64,000 nucleotides of DNA from Rhodococcus yunnanensis NBRC 103083 (lineage in GTDB: Bacteria; Actinomycetota; Actinomycetes; Mycobacteriales; Mycobacteriaceae), in the NCBI RefSeq assembly GCF_001895005.1, contig NZ_BCXH01000010.1, forward strand, positions 62,001 to 126,000, in the 5' to 3' direction. Position 1 is the first letter of the stretch; every line of letters starts with the position of its first letter. Below the pieces are notes generated by a model. The model had not been told where the DNA came from. It saw nothing but the letters and a program-made list of their open reading frames with translations, and ran no database searches. A program made the position numbers and the translations under genes. This document shows positions 32,783 through 40,991 of the stretch, piece by piece.

Positions 32783-33598
32783 GTGCCGACGCGACTTCCT
32801 CCTTCCACCCGAGCGCGAGACAAGGACCGCACCGACACCTGTGCGACGCTCGACGAAGCCCTCGCCGACGGTCAGCTGTCGAACGGTGAGCACGCGGCCC
32901 GGATCGACCTCGCGATGGAGGCGGGCACGCTGTCCGATCTCCACGCTCTGATCGAAGACCTGCAGAACGAGTCCGCATTGGCGCCGATGTCGGAGTCGAT
33001 CGAACTGGCACATCCCCTGTCCACGGCCAGGTCGTCGAAACTCGGGTTCTTCGCGGTGACCGTTCCGCTGGTCGCTGCGCTGATCGCCCTGACGTTCGGC
33101 ATCAGGTCCTGTTCCGCCGACGACGACGATCCGGTGTCGCGATACGGCGAGTCCGGTTACCTCAACCCTGCTGCACTCTCCGAGATCTTCGATGCGTTCC
33201 GAGCGCAGACGGGCAGCTCGATGGTGGACCGTGTGGTCGTCTATCCGAACAACGTGAGTGTCGACGTTCCCGCTGCCGGAGCACCGCAGAAGCAGATCAG
33301 CTTCGATTACCGCGACGGCGAGTTCGCGGAGCGGGACTGGTCGACCTCGCGCACCGCAGGCATCGTCCAGGTGGACCTCGGTGCGATCGACCTGCAGAAG
33401 GTGGGCGGGATCGTGGCAGGTGCGCCCACGAGTCTGAACGTGGACCCGGTCGAGACCCTCTACCTGAGCATCGACGCCGACGAGAACGGTACGTCCATCT
33501 CGATGTATGCGAGCAACGACGATCAGGAGAGCGGCTACCTGACGTTCGACGCCGACGGCGAGTTCCTGTCCGCCAGCCCGTTCTCGTTCGAGGAATGA
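32783..33598 (+). CDS. DUF1707 membrane protein (copy 1)
   Basis: A 271-residue protein. The N-terminal DUF1707 domain (about 12-65) reads RARDKDRTDTCATLDEALADGQLSNGEHAARIDLAMEAGTLSDLHALIEDLQ. One membrane helix follows (about 90-112, FFAVTVPLVAALIALTFGI), then an acidic extracytoplasmic domain of about 155 residues. The DUF1707 domain is small and helical, and its role is unknown. GTG at 32783 is the likely start; the long frame upstream runs over the DUF5318 gene. It overlaps the next gene, its paralog, by 4 bp. Confidence 0.82.
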   Translation: MPTRLPPSTRARDKDRTDTCATLDEALADGQLSNGEHAARIDLAMEAGTLSDLHALIEDLQNESALAPMSESIELAHPLSTARSSKLGFFAVTVPLVAALIALTFGIRSCSADDDDPVSRYGESGYLNPAALSEIFDAFRAQTGSSMVDRVVVYPNNVSVDVPAAGAPQKQISFDYRDGEFAERDWSTSRTAGIVQVDLGAIDLQKVGGIVAGAPTSLNVDPVETLYLSIDADENGTSISMYASNDDQESGYLTFDADGEFLSASPFSFEE

Positions 33599-34452
33599 AG
33601 GGAAAGAACACGGTGGTGACCCGACCGGACATGCGCGCACGTGACATCGATCGCGCCAGAACGGCCTCTGCACTCGACGAGGCGTACGCGGACGGGCAGT
33701 TGTCCTTCGACGAGCACCGGCTGCGGAACGACCGTGCGCGTGGCGCCGTCACGCTGGCCGAACTGCGCGCGCTCGTCACCGACCTCCAGTTGAATGTGGA
33801 TCTACCCGATCCCGAGCCGCGCAGTGCACGTCCGAAACCACGGGTCGTGCTCGCCCTCGGTTCGGTCGTGATCATCGCCGCAGGACTCGCCGTGTTCTTC
33901 GCCATGAACAGCCATTCCGAGGATCTGCCGACACCGGCGCCCACGCCGTCGGCCTCGGTCCCGACGGCCGCAGCCCCCCTGCTCGACGACGTCGTTCCCA
34001 TCGTCGCCCGGCCGTTCGATTTCGGCACCGCCGAAGGCCTCGACGACTTCCGCAACCGGTATATCGAACGATTCGGCGACGCCGACGTCATCGAGATCGA
34101 CCTACAGCCTGCAGATCAGCGGGCATCCATCTACCGGCTCGACGACGACGGCCGCGTGCAGCGCGTCATGGTCAGCGGCGGGTTCGAGCCGCAATCCGAC
34201 ACCGACGTGCTCGACGAGGACAAGCGTGTCTTCGATTGGACGCTGCTCGATTCCACCGTCGTGGCAGGGGTCGTCGCAGGCGCACCGCAGAGCATCGGTG
34301 CCTCCGACGGCGTCTCGAAATACGTGACGATCGACGACGACGCCGGCGAGCAGCGAATCTCCATTTCGGTGTACGTCGACGACTCGAACGGCGGATACGT
34401 CGAGACCGACTTCGCCGGGAATCCGATCACGGTGAACGCCTACACGCCCTGA
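33595..34452 (+). CDS. DUF1707 membrane protein (copy 2)
   Basis: A 285-residue paralog of the previous gene with the same plan. The DUF1707 domain (about 12-70, MRARDIDRARTASALDEAYADGQLSFDEH) is followed by a membrane helix (about 82-102, VVLALGSVVIIAAGLAVFF), a Thr/Pro-rich spacer and an acidic outside domain. The ATG at 33595 overlaps the stop of copy 1 (ATGA). The shared motif VAGVVAGAPQSI / VGGIVAGAPTSL shows that the outer domains are homologous too. The pair probably arose by tandem duplication and may form a complex. Function is unknown. Confidence 0.82.
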   Translation: MKGKNTVVTRPDMRARDIDRARTASALDEAYADGQLSFDEHRLRNDRARGAVTLAELRALVTDLQLNVDLPDPEPRSARPKPRVVLALGSVVIIAAGLAVFFAMNSHSEDLPTPAPTPSASVPTAAAPLLDDVVPIVARPFDFGTAEGLDDFRNRYIERFGDADVIEIDLQPADQRASIYRLDDDGRVQRVMVSGGFEPQSDTDVLDEDKRVFDWTLLDSTVVAGVVAGAPQSIGASDGVSKYVTIDDDAGEQRISISVYVDDSNGGYVETDFAGNPITVNAYTP

Positions 34453-34470
34453 CCTATCGCCCCCGAGGTG

Positions 34471-34510
34471 ACAAAGGTACAACTTTGTCTGTACATATAT
34501 CGGGCCGATA
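34471..34510. promoter_or_regulatory. Inverted repeats upstream of the PadR-ino1 operon
   Basis: ACAAAG-(6)-CTTTGT (34471-34488) and the perfect 13-bp palindrome TATCGG-G-CCGATA (34498-34510) lie in an A/T-rich stretch 63-102 bp before the PadR start, where the promoter is expected. They are candidate operators for the PadR regulator itself or for an inositol-responsive regulator. Confidence 0.5.
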
Positions 34511-34572
34511 CATTTTGCGTATATGCTCGGTTATCGCATCAAGTAGTGCGGTTCGGACGTCGGGAGGTGTGC

Positions 34573-35154
34573 ATGCTCGAGCTCGCGATTCTCGGCCTGC
34601 TGCTGGAAGCCCCGATGCACGGGTACGAACTCCGTAAGCGTCTGACCGGGCTCCTCGGAGCCTTTCGGGCGTTCTCCTACGGCTCGCTGTATCCAGCCCT
34701 TCGCCGTCTACAGACGGACGGGCTGATCGCCGAGGACGCAGGACCCGACACGCTCGTCAAACGGCGGGCACGCCGGGTGTATCAGCTGACTCCGCTCGGT
34801 AAACAACGTTTCGCCGAGCTGGTCGCAGACACCGGGCCGCAGAACTACACCGACGACGGATTCGGCGTACACCTCGCCTTCTTCAGTCGCACACCGGCAG
34901 AAGCACGGATGCGAATCCTCGAAGGCAGGAGACGTCAGGTCGAGGAGCGCCGCGAGGGGCTCCGCGAAGCCGTGGATCGAGCGAGCGGGACGCTCGACCG
35001 CTACACCCGTCAGCTACACCAACTCGGCCTCGAATCCAGCGAACGAGAAGTGCGCTGGCTCAACGAAGTGATCGCTGCCGAGCAGGCGGGCCCGCCCGTC
35101 ACCCCCAACCCGACAAGCGTTTCGAAGACAGAAGGAGAACCCGACCATGGGTGA
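34573..35154 (+). CDS. PadR family transcriptional regulator, translationally coupled to ino1
   Basis: A 193-residue regulator. The winged-helix N-terminal domain (1-90) is typical of Pad[25 protein letters not shown], then [19 protein letters not shown] and [14 protein letters not shown]. The C-terminal helical dimerisation part is about 90 residues. ATG at 34573 has GGGAGG at good spacing. Its 3' end overlaps the ino1 start by 8 bp. Mycobacteria have a PadR-like gene next to ino1 as well (Rv0047c), so control of inositol synthesis is likely; the effector is unknown. Confidence 0.92.
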   Translation: MLELAILGLLLEAPMHGYELRKRLTGLLGAFRAFSYGSLYPALRRLQTDGLIAEDAGPDTLVKRRARRVYQLTPLGKQRFAELVADTGPQNYTDDGFGVHLAFFSRTPAEARMRILEGRRRQVEERREGLREAVDRASGTLDRYTRQLHQLGLESSEREVRWLNEVIAAEQAGPPVTPNPTSVSKTEGEPDHG

Positions 35155-36223
35155 GAACAGTATCCGCGTAGCCATTGTGGGTGTGGGCAACTGCGCCTCG
35201 TCCCTGGTCCAGGGAGTCGAGTACTACAAGGACGCCGACGAGAACGCCACCGTTCCCGGGCTCATGCACGTCAAGTTCGGTAAGTACCACGTCCGCGACG
35301 TCGAGTTCGTCGCCGCGTTCGACGTCGATGCCAAGAAAGTCGGATTCGACCTCTCCGACGCGATCTTCTCGAGCGAGAACAACACCATCAAGATCGCCGA
35401 CGTCGCCCCCAAGGGTGTCCAGGTCCTGCGCGGACCCACACTCGACGGACTCGGAAAGTACTACCGCGAGACCATCACCGAAGCCGACGGCGACTCCGTG
35501 GACGTAGCCCAGGCACTGCGCGACGCCAAGGTCGACGTCCTCGTCTCCTACCTGCCCGTCGGATCCGAAGAGGCCGACAAGTTCTACGCACAGGCTTCCA
35601 TCGATGCAGGCGTCGCGTTCGTCAACGCGCTGCCCGTCTTCATCGCCAGCGACCCGGTGTGGGCCAAGAAGTTCACCGACGCAGGCGTTCCCATCGTCGG
35701 CGACGACATCAAGAGCCAGGTCGGTGCCACCATCACGCACCGCGTCATGGCAAAGCTGTTCGAGGACCGCGGAGTTCAGCTCGACCGCACCATGCAGCTC
35801 AACGTCGGCGGAAACATGGACTTCCTCAACATGCTCGAGCGCACCCGTCTCGAGTCGAAGAAGATCTCCAAGACCCAGGCCGTGACGTCGAACCTCCAGA
35901 AGGAGTTCAACGCCAAGGACGTTCACATCGGACCGTCCGATCACGTCGGCTGGCTCGATGACCGCAAGTGGGCCTACGTCCGCCTCGAAGGCCGCGCCTT
36001 CGGCGACGTACCACTGAACCTCGAGTACAAGCTCGAGGTCTGGGACTCGCCCAACTCCGCGGGCGTCATCATCGATGCCGTCCGTGCAGCGAAGATCGCA
36101 CAGGACCGCGGCATCGGCGGACCCGTCGTGCCTGCGTCGGCGTACCTGATGAAGAGCCCGCCCAAGCAGCTCCCCGACGATGTCGCCCGTACGCAGCTCG
36201 AAGCGTTCATCATCGACGCGTAA
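35147..36223 (+). CDS. ino1: Inositol-3-phosphate synthase
   Basis: A 358-residue enzyme of the usual bacterial length that converts glucose 6-phosphate to 1D-myo-inositol 3-phosphate with NAD. This is the first step to phosphatidylinositol, mannosides and mycothiol in actinobacteria. The Rossmann motif [20 protein letters not shown] starts the protein. [17 protein letters not shown] and [13 protein letters not shown] are family core motifs around the active site, and [16 protein letters not shown] lies near the end. An AGGAG lies 10 bases before the ATG, inside the PadR gene. A hairpin follows the stop. Confidence 0.97.
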   Translation: MGENSIRVAIVGVGNCASSLVQGVEYYKDADENATVPGLMHVKFGKYHVRDVEFVAAFDVDAKKVGFDLSDAIFSSENNTIKIADVAPKGVQVLRGPTLDGLGKYYRETITEADGDSVDVAQALRDAKVDVLVSYLPVGSEEADKFYAQASIDAGVAFVNALPVFIASDPVWAKKFTDAGVPIVGDDIKSQVGATITHRVMAKLFEDRGVQLDRTMQLNVGGNMDFLNMLERTRLESKKISKTQAVTSNLQKEFNAKDVHIGPSDHVGWLDDRKWAYVRLEGRAFGDVPLNLEYKLEVWDSPNSAGVIIDAVRAAKIAQDRGIGGPVVPASAYLMKSPPKQLPDDVARTQLEAFIIDA

Positions 36224-36232
36224 GTAGCTACG

Positions 36233-36266
36233 CCGCCCGTGACGCTCCTATCGGCGTCGCGGGCGG
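36233..36266 (+). terminator. Hairpin after ino1
   Basis: A 13-bp stem with one G-T pair (36233-36245 with 36254-36266) and an 8-base loop starts 9 bp after the ino1 stop, without a T-run. It probably ends the PadR-ino1 transcript. Confidence 0.65.
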
Positions 36267-36304
36267 AAAGGCGGCTTCAGTGTGTCATGGGCGGCACGGC
36301 CGCT

Positions 36305-37360
36305 TCAGAGGTCCAGGGTGACCTTCTCGCCGCCGGATCGCTCGGTGCACAGCAGCATGCCGTCCGATTTTCCCTCGGCGCGCACACGGCAGGTACCGCA
36401 GAATCCCTGACGGCACGAGTAGGCGAGGTCGGGACGAAAAGGCATGACCGCGTCCAGGATCGAGATGTCCGGCGGAACGGTGACAATCTCACCGGTGCGC
36501 GTGAGTTCTACCTCGAATTCCACTCCGTTCACGATCGGAGGGGCCGAGAACCGCTCGAAATGGAACTCGGAACCGGGATGGACTCCCTGGTTCAGTGCCC
36601 CGATCATCGGCATCGGACCGCATGCGTAGATCGCGGACTTCTCACTCGATCCACGGAGAAGTGTTGCGGCGGAGGGAAGTCCGTCGACAGTGTCGGTCAC
36701 GACTGTGACGCGGTCGCCGAACTCACCGAGTTCATCCAAGAACGGCAACGAGTCTCGGCTACGGCCGGTGTAGACCATCGACCAGTCCAGGTTCAAGCGA
36801 TGAGCCAGCCGCATCATCGGCAGAATCGGAGTGATTCCGATGCCGCCGGCAACGAAGTGCAGATGGTCGGCATTCGAGCCGTGCCCGGGTACCGCGAACG
36901 CGAACGCATTGCGCGGCCCTCGAATCGTCAGCCTGGTCCCGACGGGCAGCTCGTGCATCTCGACCGATCCTCCACCGCCACCGGGGATGCGCCGCACTGC
37001 AATTCGATATCGCGACGACAGTGCAGGATCTCCGCACAGCGAGTACTGACGGAGACGGCCTGACGGCATCTCCACATCGATGTGCGCCCCTGCTCGCCAG
37101 GACGGCAGCTCGCTGCCGTCCGGTGCGCAGAGGAAGAAACTCACGACATTCTCGTCGTACGCCTCGATCCTGCGTCCGACGATCACTACCGGGAAGCGGC
37201 GATCGTTCGCCTCACCGACGACGTCCTTTCGGTGCAGGATCCGCAGAGAGTGCATGTGCGCGTTCATCAAACGTTCGAGAACACGCAGCAGCGGATCCCG
37301 CTCGCGGCGGCCGTAGAGATCGCCGGGAAATGCGTCGGGAACGGGGAACGCGACATTCAT
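36305..37360 (-). CDS. PDR/VanB family ferredoxin-type oxidoreductase
   Basis: A protein of about 351 residues with three domains: an FMN/FAD-binding barrel (RQYSLCGDP), an NAD(P)-binding domain (FVAGGIGITPILPMMR, then YACGPMPMIGAL) and a C-terminal plant-type 2Fe-2S ferredoxin domain with CRQGFCGTC and a later Cys in MLLCTERS. This is the phthalate dioxygenase reductase arrangement, which feeds electrons to an oxygenase. ATG at 37360 overlaps the stop of the metal-dependent hydrolase gene (ATGA). The only possible oxygenase-like partner nearby is that neighbour, a predicted membrane metalloenzyme. Confidence 0.92.
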   Translation of the reverse strand: MNVAFPVPDAFPGDLYGRRERDPLLRVLERLMNAHMHSLRILHRKDVVGEANDRRFPVVIVGRRIEAYDENVVSFFLCAPDGSELPSWRAGAHIDVEMPSGRLRQYSLCGDPALSSRYRIAVRRIPGGGGGSVEMHELPVGTRLTIRGPRNAFAFAVPGHGSNADHLHFVAGGIGITPILPMMRLAHRLNLDWSMVYTGRSRDSLPFLDELGEFGDRVTVVTDTVDGLPSAATLLRGSSEKSAIYACGPMPMIGALNQGVHPGSEFHFERFSAPPIVNGVEFEVELTRTGEIVTVPPDISILDAVMPFRPDLAYSCRQGFCGTCRVRAEGKSDGMLLCTERSGGEKVTLDL

Positions 37361-38235
37361 CGCAGCGCAGCCCGTGCCGCGGGGGACTTCGCGAGATAGG
37401 CGACGGCCTGCGCGGTGCTCCCTTCGTTCTCGGGGGAGTACGACGGTTTCAGATACCGTGCAACGCCTTTCGTCATGCGTGCGAGGGAAGGAAGGGCTCC
37501 CCGACGCGTCGCGGCCATCCACTGGAACCACAGCGCGAGATATCCACGGTCCTTCAGACTCGGGTCCTGGCTCACGATGAACCGGGTACCACGCAACAGC
37601 AGCACGATGAATCCGAGAAAGGCGATGAGCATCGAGAGATTTCGCCGGAAGTAGCCGACGCCGAAGTACACCGCGACATCGTGAGCAACGTTGCGGTGCT
37701 CCACTTCCTCGGCGCCGTGCCAACGATAGAGGTCGATCATGTTCGCATCACCGCCGAGCTCGTCCCACCTGGAGTTCAGCGCGTAGTCACCGAGGAACGC
37801 CGTCAAGTGCTCGATCGCCCCGATCAGCGCAATCCGTTCCACCAGTTGCTGTTTCTGCCCCCTGGGCGACATCGCGGGACGTGGGCCGAGCACCTTGCGC
37901 ATGAGATATTCCGCGTGCGCCGTAAACGGCCGCGGGTCGACGCCGTGTGCATCGAGGTAGTCGTGGAGCACCACATCGTGAGTCTCGGCGTGCATCGACT
38001 CCTGGCCGATGAATCCGAGAACGTCCTCGCGCAGTTTGGCGTCGGCGATCAACGGAAGAGCCTCGGTGTAGGTCGCGCAGAACCACCGTTCACCCTCCGG
38101 CAGAAGCAAATTCAGCGCGCTGACGGTGTGCGACGCGATCGGCTCCTCCGGCATCCAGTGCAGCGGCGTATGTGTCCAGTCGAACTTCACGTTGCGAGCC
38201 TGTAGTGAGACCTCGCCGGGATCATGCTCGAACAC
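37357..38235 (-). CDS. Metal-dependent hydrolase family protein (PF10118-like)
   Basis: A 292-residue protein. It has E/H-rich helices: EGERWFCATYTEAL, IGQESMHAETHDVVLHDYL, GAIEHLTAFLGDYAL and WHGAEEVEHRNVAHDVAVY. This ExxxxxE...ExxH...ExxH spacing looks like a di-iron helical bundle. A membrane-like stretch follows (SMLIAFLGFIVLLL). The family is named metal-dependent hydrolase, but the residue pattern is also that of a di-iron oxygenase, and the reductase gene that overlaps it would be a fitting electron donor. GTG at 38235 after GGAAGGA is the best start; it overlaps the upstream gene by 14 bp. Confidence 0.8.
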   Translation of the reverse strand: MFEHDPGEVSLQARNVKFDWTHTPLHWMPEEPIASHTVSALNLLLPEGERWFCATYTEALPLIADAKLREDVLGFIGQESMHAETHDVVLHDYLDAHGVDPRPFTAHAEYLMRKVLGPRPAMSPRGQKQQLVERIALIGAIEHLTAFLGDYALNSRWDELGGDANMIDLYRWHGAEEVEHRNVAHDVAVYFGVGYFRRNLSMLIAFLGFIVLLLRGTRFIVSQDPSLKDRGYLALWFQWMAATRRGALPSLARMTKGVARYLKPSYSPENEGSTAQAVAYLAKSPAARAALR

Positions 38236-39127
38236 GTTCGATCCTTCCGATGAATTCAGTGGTGGCAGCGGCAACGAGGTGCGGATCCTTCAGCGGTAGC
38301 CAGTGCCCCGATCGCACGTCGGTACGGCTGACTACGGGCGCCCAGCGCTCGATACCGTCGAACGACGCGGGCCGGATCGCCGGATCGCGTCGTGTCACCA
38401 GAAGATGCACCGGGACATCGGTGTAGCGCTCCTGCGGCCGGAAGACCTTCTGCACGATGTTCGCCCGATAGATTCGAAGACCGCCGATCATGTCCTGCCG
38501 GAGAGTGGGCGCGAAGTGCAGATTCCGCTTGTCCACCCGTTCGACGATGCGCAGGCTCAGCGCCCAGATCCACCGGCGTCCGAAGACCCGAAAGAACAGT
38601 CGCGGCAACGGCCCCGCCATGAAGAACAGTGTGTACGCGCCCGAGAGAAGCTGAGTGACGAGCTGCCACACACCTTTCGGAGTTCGAGGTGCGCGGCGCA
38701 TCCACATCCCCATGTGATCGAGACTCGGCCCCGAGATGGACGTGAAGGACGTGATGCGCGTCTCCGCACCCGGCTCGCAGATCGCTTCCCACACCTGCAC
38801 CGAGCCCCAATCGTGAGCAAGGACGTGCACAGGCGTCGAGCCCGCCACTGCGTCGACGACGGCCATGAAGTCGGAGGCGAGTTGCTCGAGCTTCATCTCC
38901 GAGGTTGTTCCCCGCCCGGTCGACTCGCCGTGCCCGCGTGTGTCGTAGGTGATGATGCGGAAGTTCGGGGCCAGAAGCGGCAGCACACCGTCCCACAGAT
39001 GGTGAGTGTCGGGCCATCCGTGCACGAGCACGAGAATCGGTCCGTCGGGATTTCCCTGCTCGAACACTGCCAGCTCGGCGCCGTCGACGGACACCGACGT
39101 GCCGCGGCGTGTCTTGTCGATCGTCAT
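38222..39127 (-). CDS. Alpha/beta hydrolase, epoxide-hydrolase/dehalogenase-like
   Basis: A protein of about 301 residues. VLVHGWPDTHHLW is the oxyanion-hole motif. The nucleophile elbow is AHDWGSVQ, with Asp as nucleophile, as in epoxide hydrolases and haloalkane dehalogenases. The charge relay His lies in RSGHWLPLKDPH near the C-terminus. ATG at 39127 follows GGGAGAGGG. It is the first gene of the three-gene minus operon and is divergent from the TetR gene at 39262. The substrate is unknown; a hydrophobic xenobiotic or lipid is plausible given the operon partners. Confidence 0.88.
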   Translation of the reverse strand: MTIDKTRRGTSVSVDGAELAVFEQGNPDGPILVLVHGWPDTHHLWDGVLPLLAPNFRIITYDTRGHGESTGRGTTSEMKLEQLASDFMAVVDAVAGSTPVHVLAHDWGSVQVWEAICEPGAETRITSFTSISGPSLDHMGMWMRRAPRTPKGVWQLVTQLLSGAYTLFFMAGPLPRLFFRVFGRRWIWALSLRIVERVDKRNLHFAPTLRQDMIGGLRIYRANIVQKVFRPQERYTDVPVHLLVTRRDPAIRPASFDGIERWAPVVSRTDVRSGHWLPLKDPHLVAAATTEFIGRIERVRA

Positions 39128-39144
39128 ACCCTCTCCCACTCCAT

Positions 39145-39180
39145 GTAACCGGCGGTACGAAAAACGTTACCCTCGGTACG
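39145..39180. promoter_or_regulatory. Two tandem operator-like repeats between hydrolase operon and TetR gene
   Basis: GTAACCGGCGGTACG (39145-39159) and GTTACCCTCGGTACG (39166-39180) are imperfect palindromes of the same type, 21 bp apart (two helix turns). They lie in the intergenic region of a divergent TetR/hydrolase pair, so they are likely binding sites of the TetR protein. Confidence 0.6.
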
Positions 39181-39261
39181 CCTGTAGCCAAGAGTCACGG
39201 ATCTGTGCCGCCATGTCAAGGCTCACGGCCATCTACCAGCGGTAACGAATACACTGTTCCA

Positions 39262-39930
39262 ATGCCGACGCCACGAGATCCGGAAGCCCGAAGAACTCGC
39301 GCCAGGGAAGAATTCGTCGACGCGGCATTTCGGGTCATCGATACACACGGCCCCGCCCCGAGCATGAACGACATCGCCCACGAAGCCGGCGCCACCAAGC
39401 CGAGGCTGTACCGACAGTTCGCCGACAAGGCCGATCTCTACAGCGCAGTCGCCCAGCGAATGGCCGACGAGGTCTACGAGCTGGCCGTCTCGGACTTCAA
39501 CTTCCTGCTCGACGCTCCGGTCTCCGCCCTTCGCCACGCACTGACCGGGTACGCCGACGTCGTCTCGCGCCACCCCAACGTCTTCCGATTCCTCGCCCAG
39601 TCCCGCTCGGCGTCGGAGGATCCGACGGTCGCACCCCCACTCGACATCGGGCGCGACATCGCGACCCGGTTCTCCTCTGTCGCCGAGACGATCCTGAAAT
39701 CGGTCGACGCCGACACTGCGGGAATCGACTACGCCTGCCGCGCAGCCGTCGGCGCGGTCCTGGCCTCGACGGATCTGTGGCTCGACGACCCCTCACTGGA
39801 CGCCGCAGACTTCGTCGACCAGCTCACCGATCTGGTCTGGGGGTTGCTCGACGCCTTCCTGCGACGCAAGAAAATCGACCTCGACGGTGACGAGCCGATC
39901 TTCATGACACTGGCGCGGTTGAAGGGCTGA
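39262..39930 (+). CDS. TetR family transcriptional regulator
   Basis: A 222-residue regulator. The HTH is PSMNDIAHEAGATKPRLYRQFADKADLYSAV. The C-terminal helical ligand domain has no recognisable signature. ATG at 39262 has no strong ribosome site (AATACACTGTTCC upstream), so the mRNA may be leaderless or nearly so. It is divergent from the hydrolase-oxidoreductase operon, with tandem operator-like sites between. The stop codon is the first of three TGA created by an 8-bp triplication. Confidence 0.88.
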   Translation: MPTPRDPEARRTRAREEFVDAAFRVIDTHGPAPSMNDIAHEAGATKPRLYRQFADKADLYSAVAQRMADEVYELAVSDFNFLLDAPVSALRHALTGYADVVSRHPNVFRFLAQSRSASEDPTVAPPLDIGRDIATRFSSVAETILKSVDADTAGIDYACRAAVGAVLASTDLWLDDPSLDAADFVDQLTDLVWGLLDAFLRRKKIDLDGDEPIFMTLARLKG

Positions 39931-39947
39931 CGGGCTGACGGGCTGAG
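39924..39947. repeat. 8-bp triplication over the TetR stop codon
   Basis: GGGCTGAC occurs at 39924-39931 and 39932-39939 and as GGGCTGAG at 39940-39947. The TetR stop is the TGA of the first copy. Confidence 0.85.
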
Positions 39948-39987
39948 TGCGCTGAAGGACGGTAACGGTGACGCAGCGCTCCCCCTC

Positions 39988-40110
39988 GCAAACGCATATG
40001 CATTTGCTTGGGAACAGGGGAAACTCCCAGCACAATCCGCAAACGCACGTGCATTTGCGAGGGAACAAGGGAAACTCCCAGCACAATCCGCAAACGCACG
40101 TGCGTTTGCG
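39988..40110. repeat. Palindromic 51-bp repeat array A (3 units)
   Basis: Three 20-22 bp palindromes of the form GCAAACGCAcGTGCGTTTGC lie at 39988-40007, 40038-40059 and 40089-40110, exactly 51 bp apart. They are joined by similar 29-bp linkers (ending CTCCCAGCACAATC). The first two have one mismatch; the third is perfect. This occupies most of the gap between the TetR and GNAT genes. A related array lies on the other side of the GNAT gene. Confidence 0.92.
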
Positions 40111-40133
40111 AAGGCGGAGGAGGGTTGAACGAT

Positions 40134-40553
40134 ATGGTCGAGTACCGCAGACTCGGACCGAATGACGCCGACGCCGTACTCGCGGCACCGCACCTGTTCG
40201 ACTCGCCGCCGACACGTGAGTGGACCGAGCGCTTCCTCACCGCGGGCGGGCACCATCTGATCTTTGCTCTCGACGGCAATACTGCTGTCGGCTTCGTCTC
40301 GGGCGTCGAGATGGTGCACCCCGACAAAGGTACGGAGATGTTCCTGTACGAACTGGGCGTCGACGACGCGGTCCGCGGGCGCGGCATCGGACGGGGCCTG
40401 GCGTCCGCGCTCCTCGACGTCGCAAGGGAATTGGGGTGCTACGGCGCGTGGACCGCGACCGAAGACGACAACACTCCGGCCCTCCGGACGTATAGGAGTG
40501 CGGGCGCGTCGGCAGAACCGGGTTCGACCGTTCTCGTCTGGGAGTTGCCCTAG
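40134..40553 (+). CDS. GNAT family N-acetyltransferase (AAC(3)-I-like)
   Basis: A 139-residue acetyltransferase. The acetyl-CoA motif VRGRGIGRGLASALLDVAREL and the preceding strand FLYELGVDD are clear. YGAWTATEDDNTPALRTYRSAGA resembles the C-terminal half of AAC(3)-I-type aminoglycoside acetyltransferases, but many relatives have other small-molecule targets, so resistance should not be assumed. ATG at 40134 lies 9 bases after GGAGGAGGG. The gene is boxed in on both sides by palindromic repeat arrays and has no operon partner. Confidence 0.85.
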   Translation: MVEYRRLGPNDADAVLAAPHLFDSPPTREWTERFLTAGGHHLIFALDGNTAVGFVSGVEMVHPDKGTEMFLYELGVDDAVRGRGIGRGLASALLDVARELGCYGAWTATEDDNTPALRTYRSAGASAEPGSTVLVWELP

Positions 40554-40585
40554 GCCGCCAGGCTGCCCCCCGACCCCCGACCCCT

Positions 40586-40772
40586 GCGCAAACGCACGTG
40601 CGTTTGCGCGGGAGCAGGGTGAACCCCCAGCACGGTCCGCAAACGCACGTGCGTTTGCGTGAGGGCAGGGTAATTCTCCAGCAAAGTCCGCCCCCAGTCC
40701 GCAAATGCATATGCATTTGCGCATGAGCAGCAGCAACCCCCAGCCGGACCCGCAAATGCATATGCATTTGCG
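40586..40772. repeat. Palindromic 51-bp repeat array B (4 units)
   Basis: Four perfect palindromes. CGCAAACGCACGTGCGTTTGCG lies at 40587-40608 and 40638-40659, and CGCAAATGCATATGCATTTGCG at 40700-40721 and 40751-40772. Steps are 51, 62 and 51 bp. The linkers are related to those of array A (CCCAGCAC-like core). Base changes between the two palindrome forms are symmetrical in both arms, so pairing is kept. Confidence 0.92.
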
Positions 40773-40801
40773 TGGTGTGGTGTGGCGTGGCGTGGTGTGG
40801 C
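40772..40801. repeat. 5-bp minisatellite GTGG(T/C), six copies
   Basis: Six copies of GTGGT or GTGGC directly follow the last palindrome and end 14 bp before the stop of the small membrane protein gene. Confidence 0.85.
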
Positions 40802-40814
40802 GAGGGAGGTGTGG

Positions 40815-40991
40815 TCAGGCCCTGATCTTGCGGACCACGAAGGCCAGGGCACCGAGCAGGGCCAACAGAACAACAGACGCCCAGACGCTCGGATCCCCGC
40901 CGATGATCCCGGCGACCGCGGCGATGAATGCCATGAGCGCGAAGAACCCCAGGATCCCCGCGAGCAACTGGAGGTGATCCTGCGCCGTCAC
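40815..40991 (-). CDS. Small membrane protein (58 aa) after the sugar permease genes
   Basis: A reading frame of 58 codons with a GTG start at 40989-40991. It is polar for eight residues, then has two hydrophobic stretches, LLAGILGFFALMAFIAAVAGII and VVLLALLGALAFVV, separated by GGDPSVWAS, and ends in basic VRKIRA. This is a convincing two-helix membrane hairpin. It lies 45 bp after the stop of the second sugar permease gene on the same strand, with a G-rich stretch upstream. The position suggests a subunit or adaptor of the transporter. I know no name for it. Confidence 0.65.
   Translation of the reverse strand: MTAQDHLQLLAGILGFFALMAFIAAVAGIIGGDPSVWASVVLLALLGALAFVVRKIRA

Noticed and set aside
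40134..40553. Aminoglycoside resistance gene aac(3)-I
   Set aside because: Similarity is limited to the general GNAT pattern; no resistance context, integron or mobile element is present, so only the family is called.
39988..40772. CRISPR array, suggested by 22-bp repeats and regular 51-bp spacing
   Set aside because: The spacers are similar to each other and not unique, the repeats are perfect palindromes that vary, and no cas gene is present.
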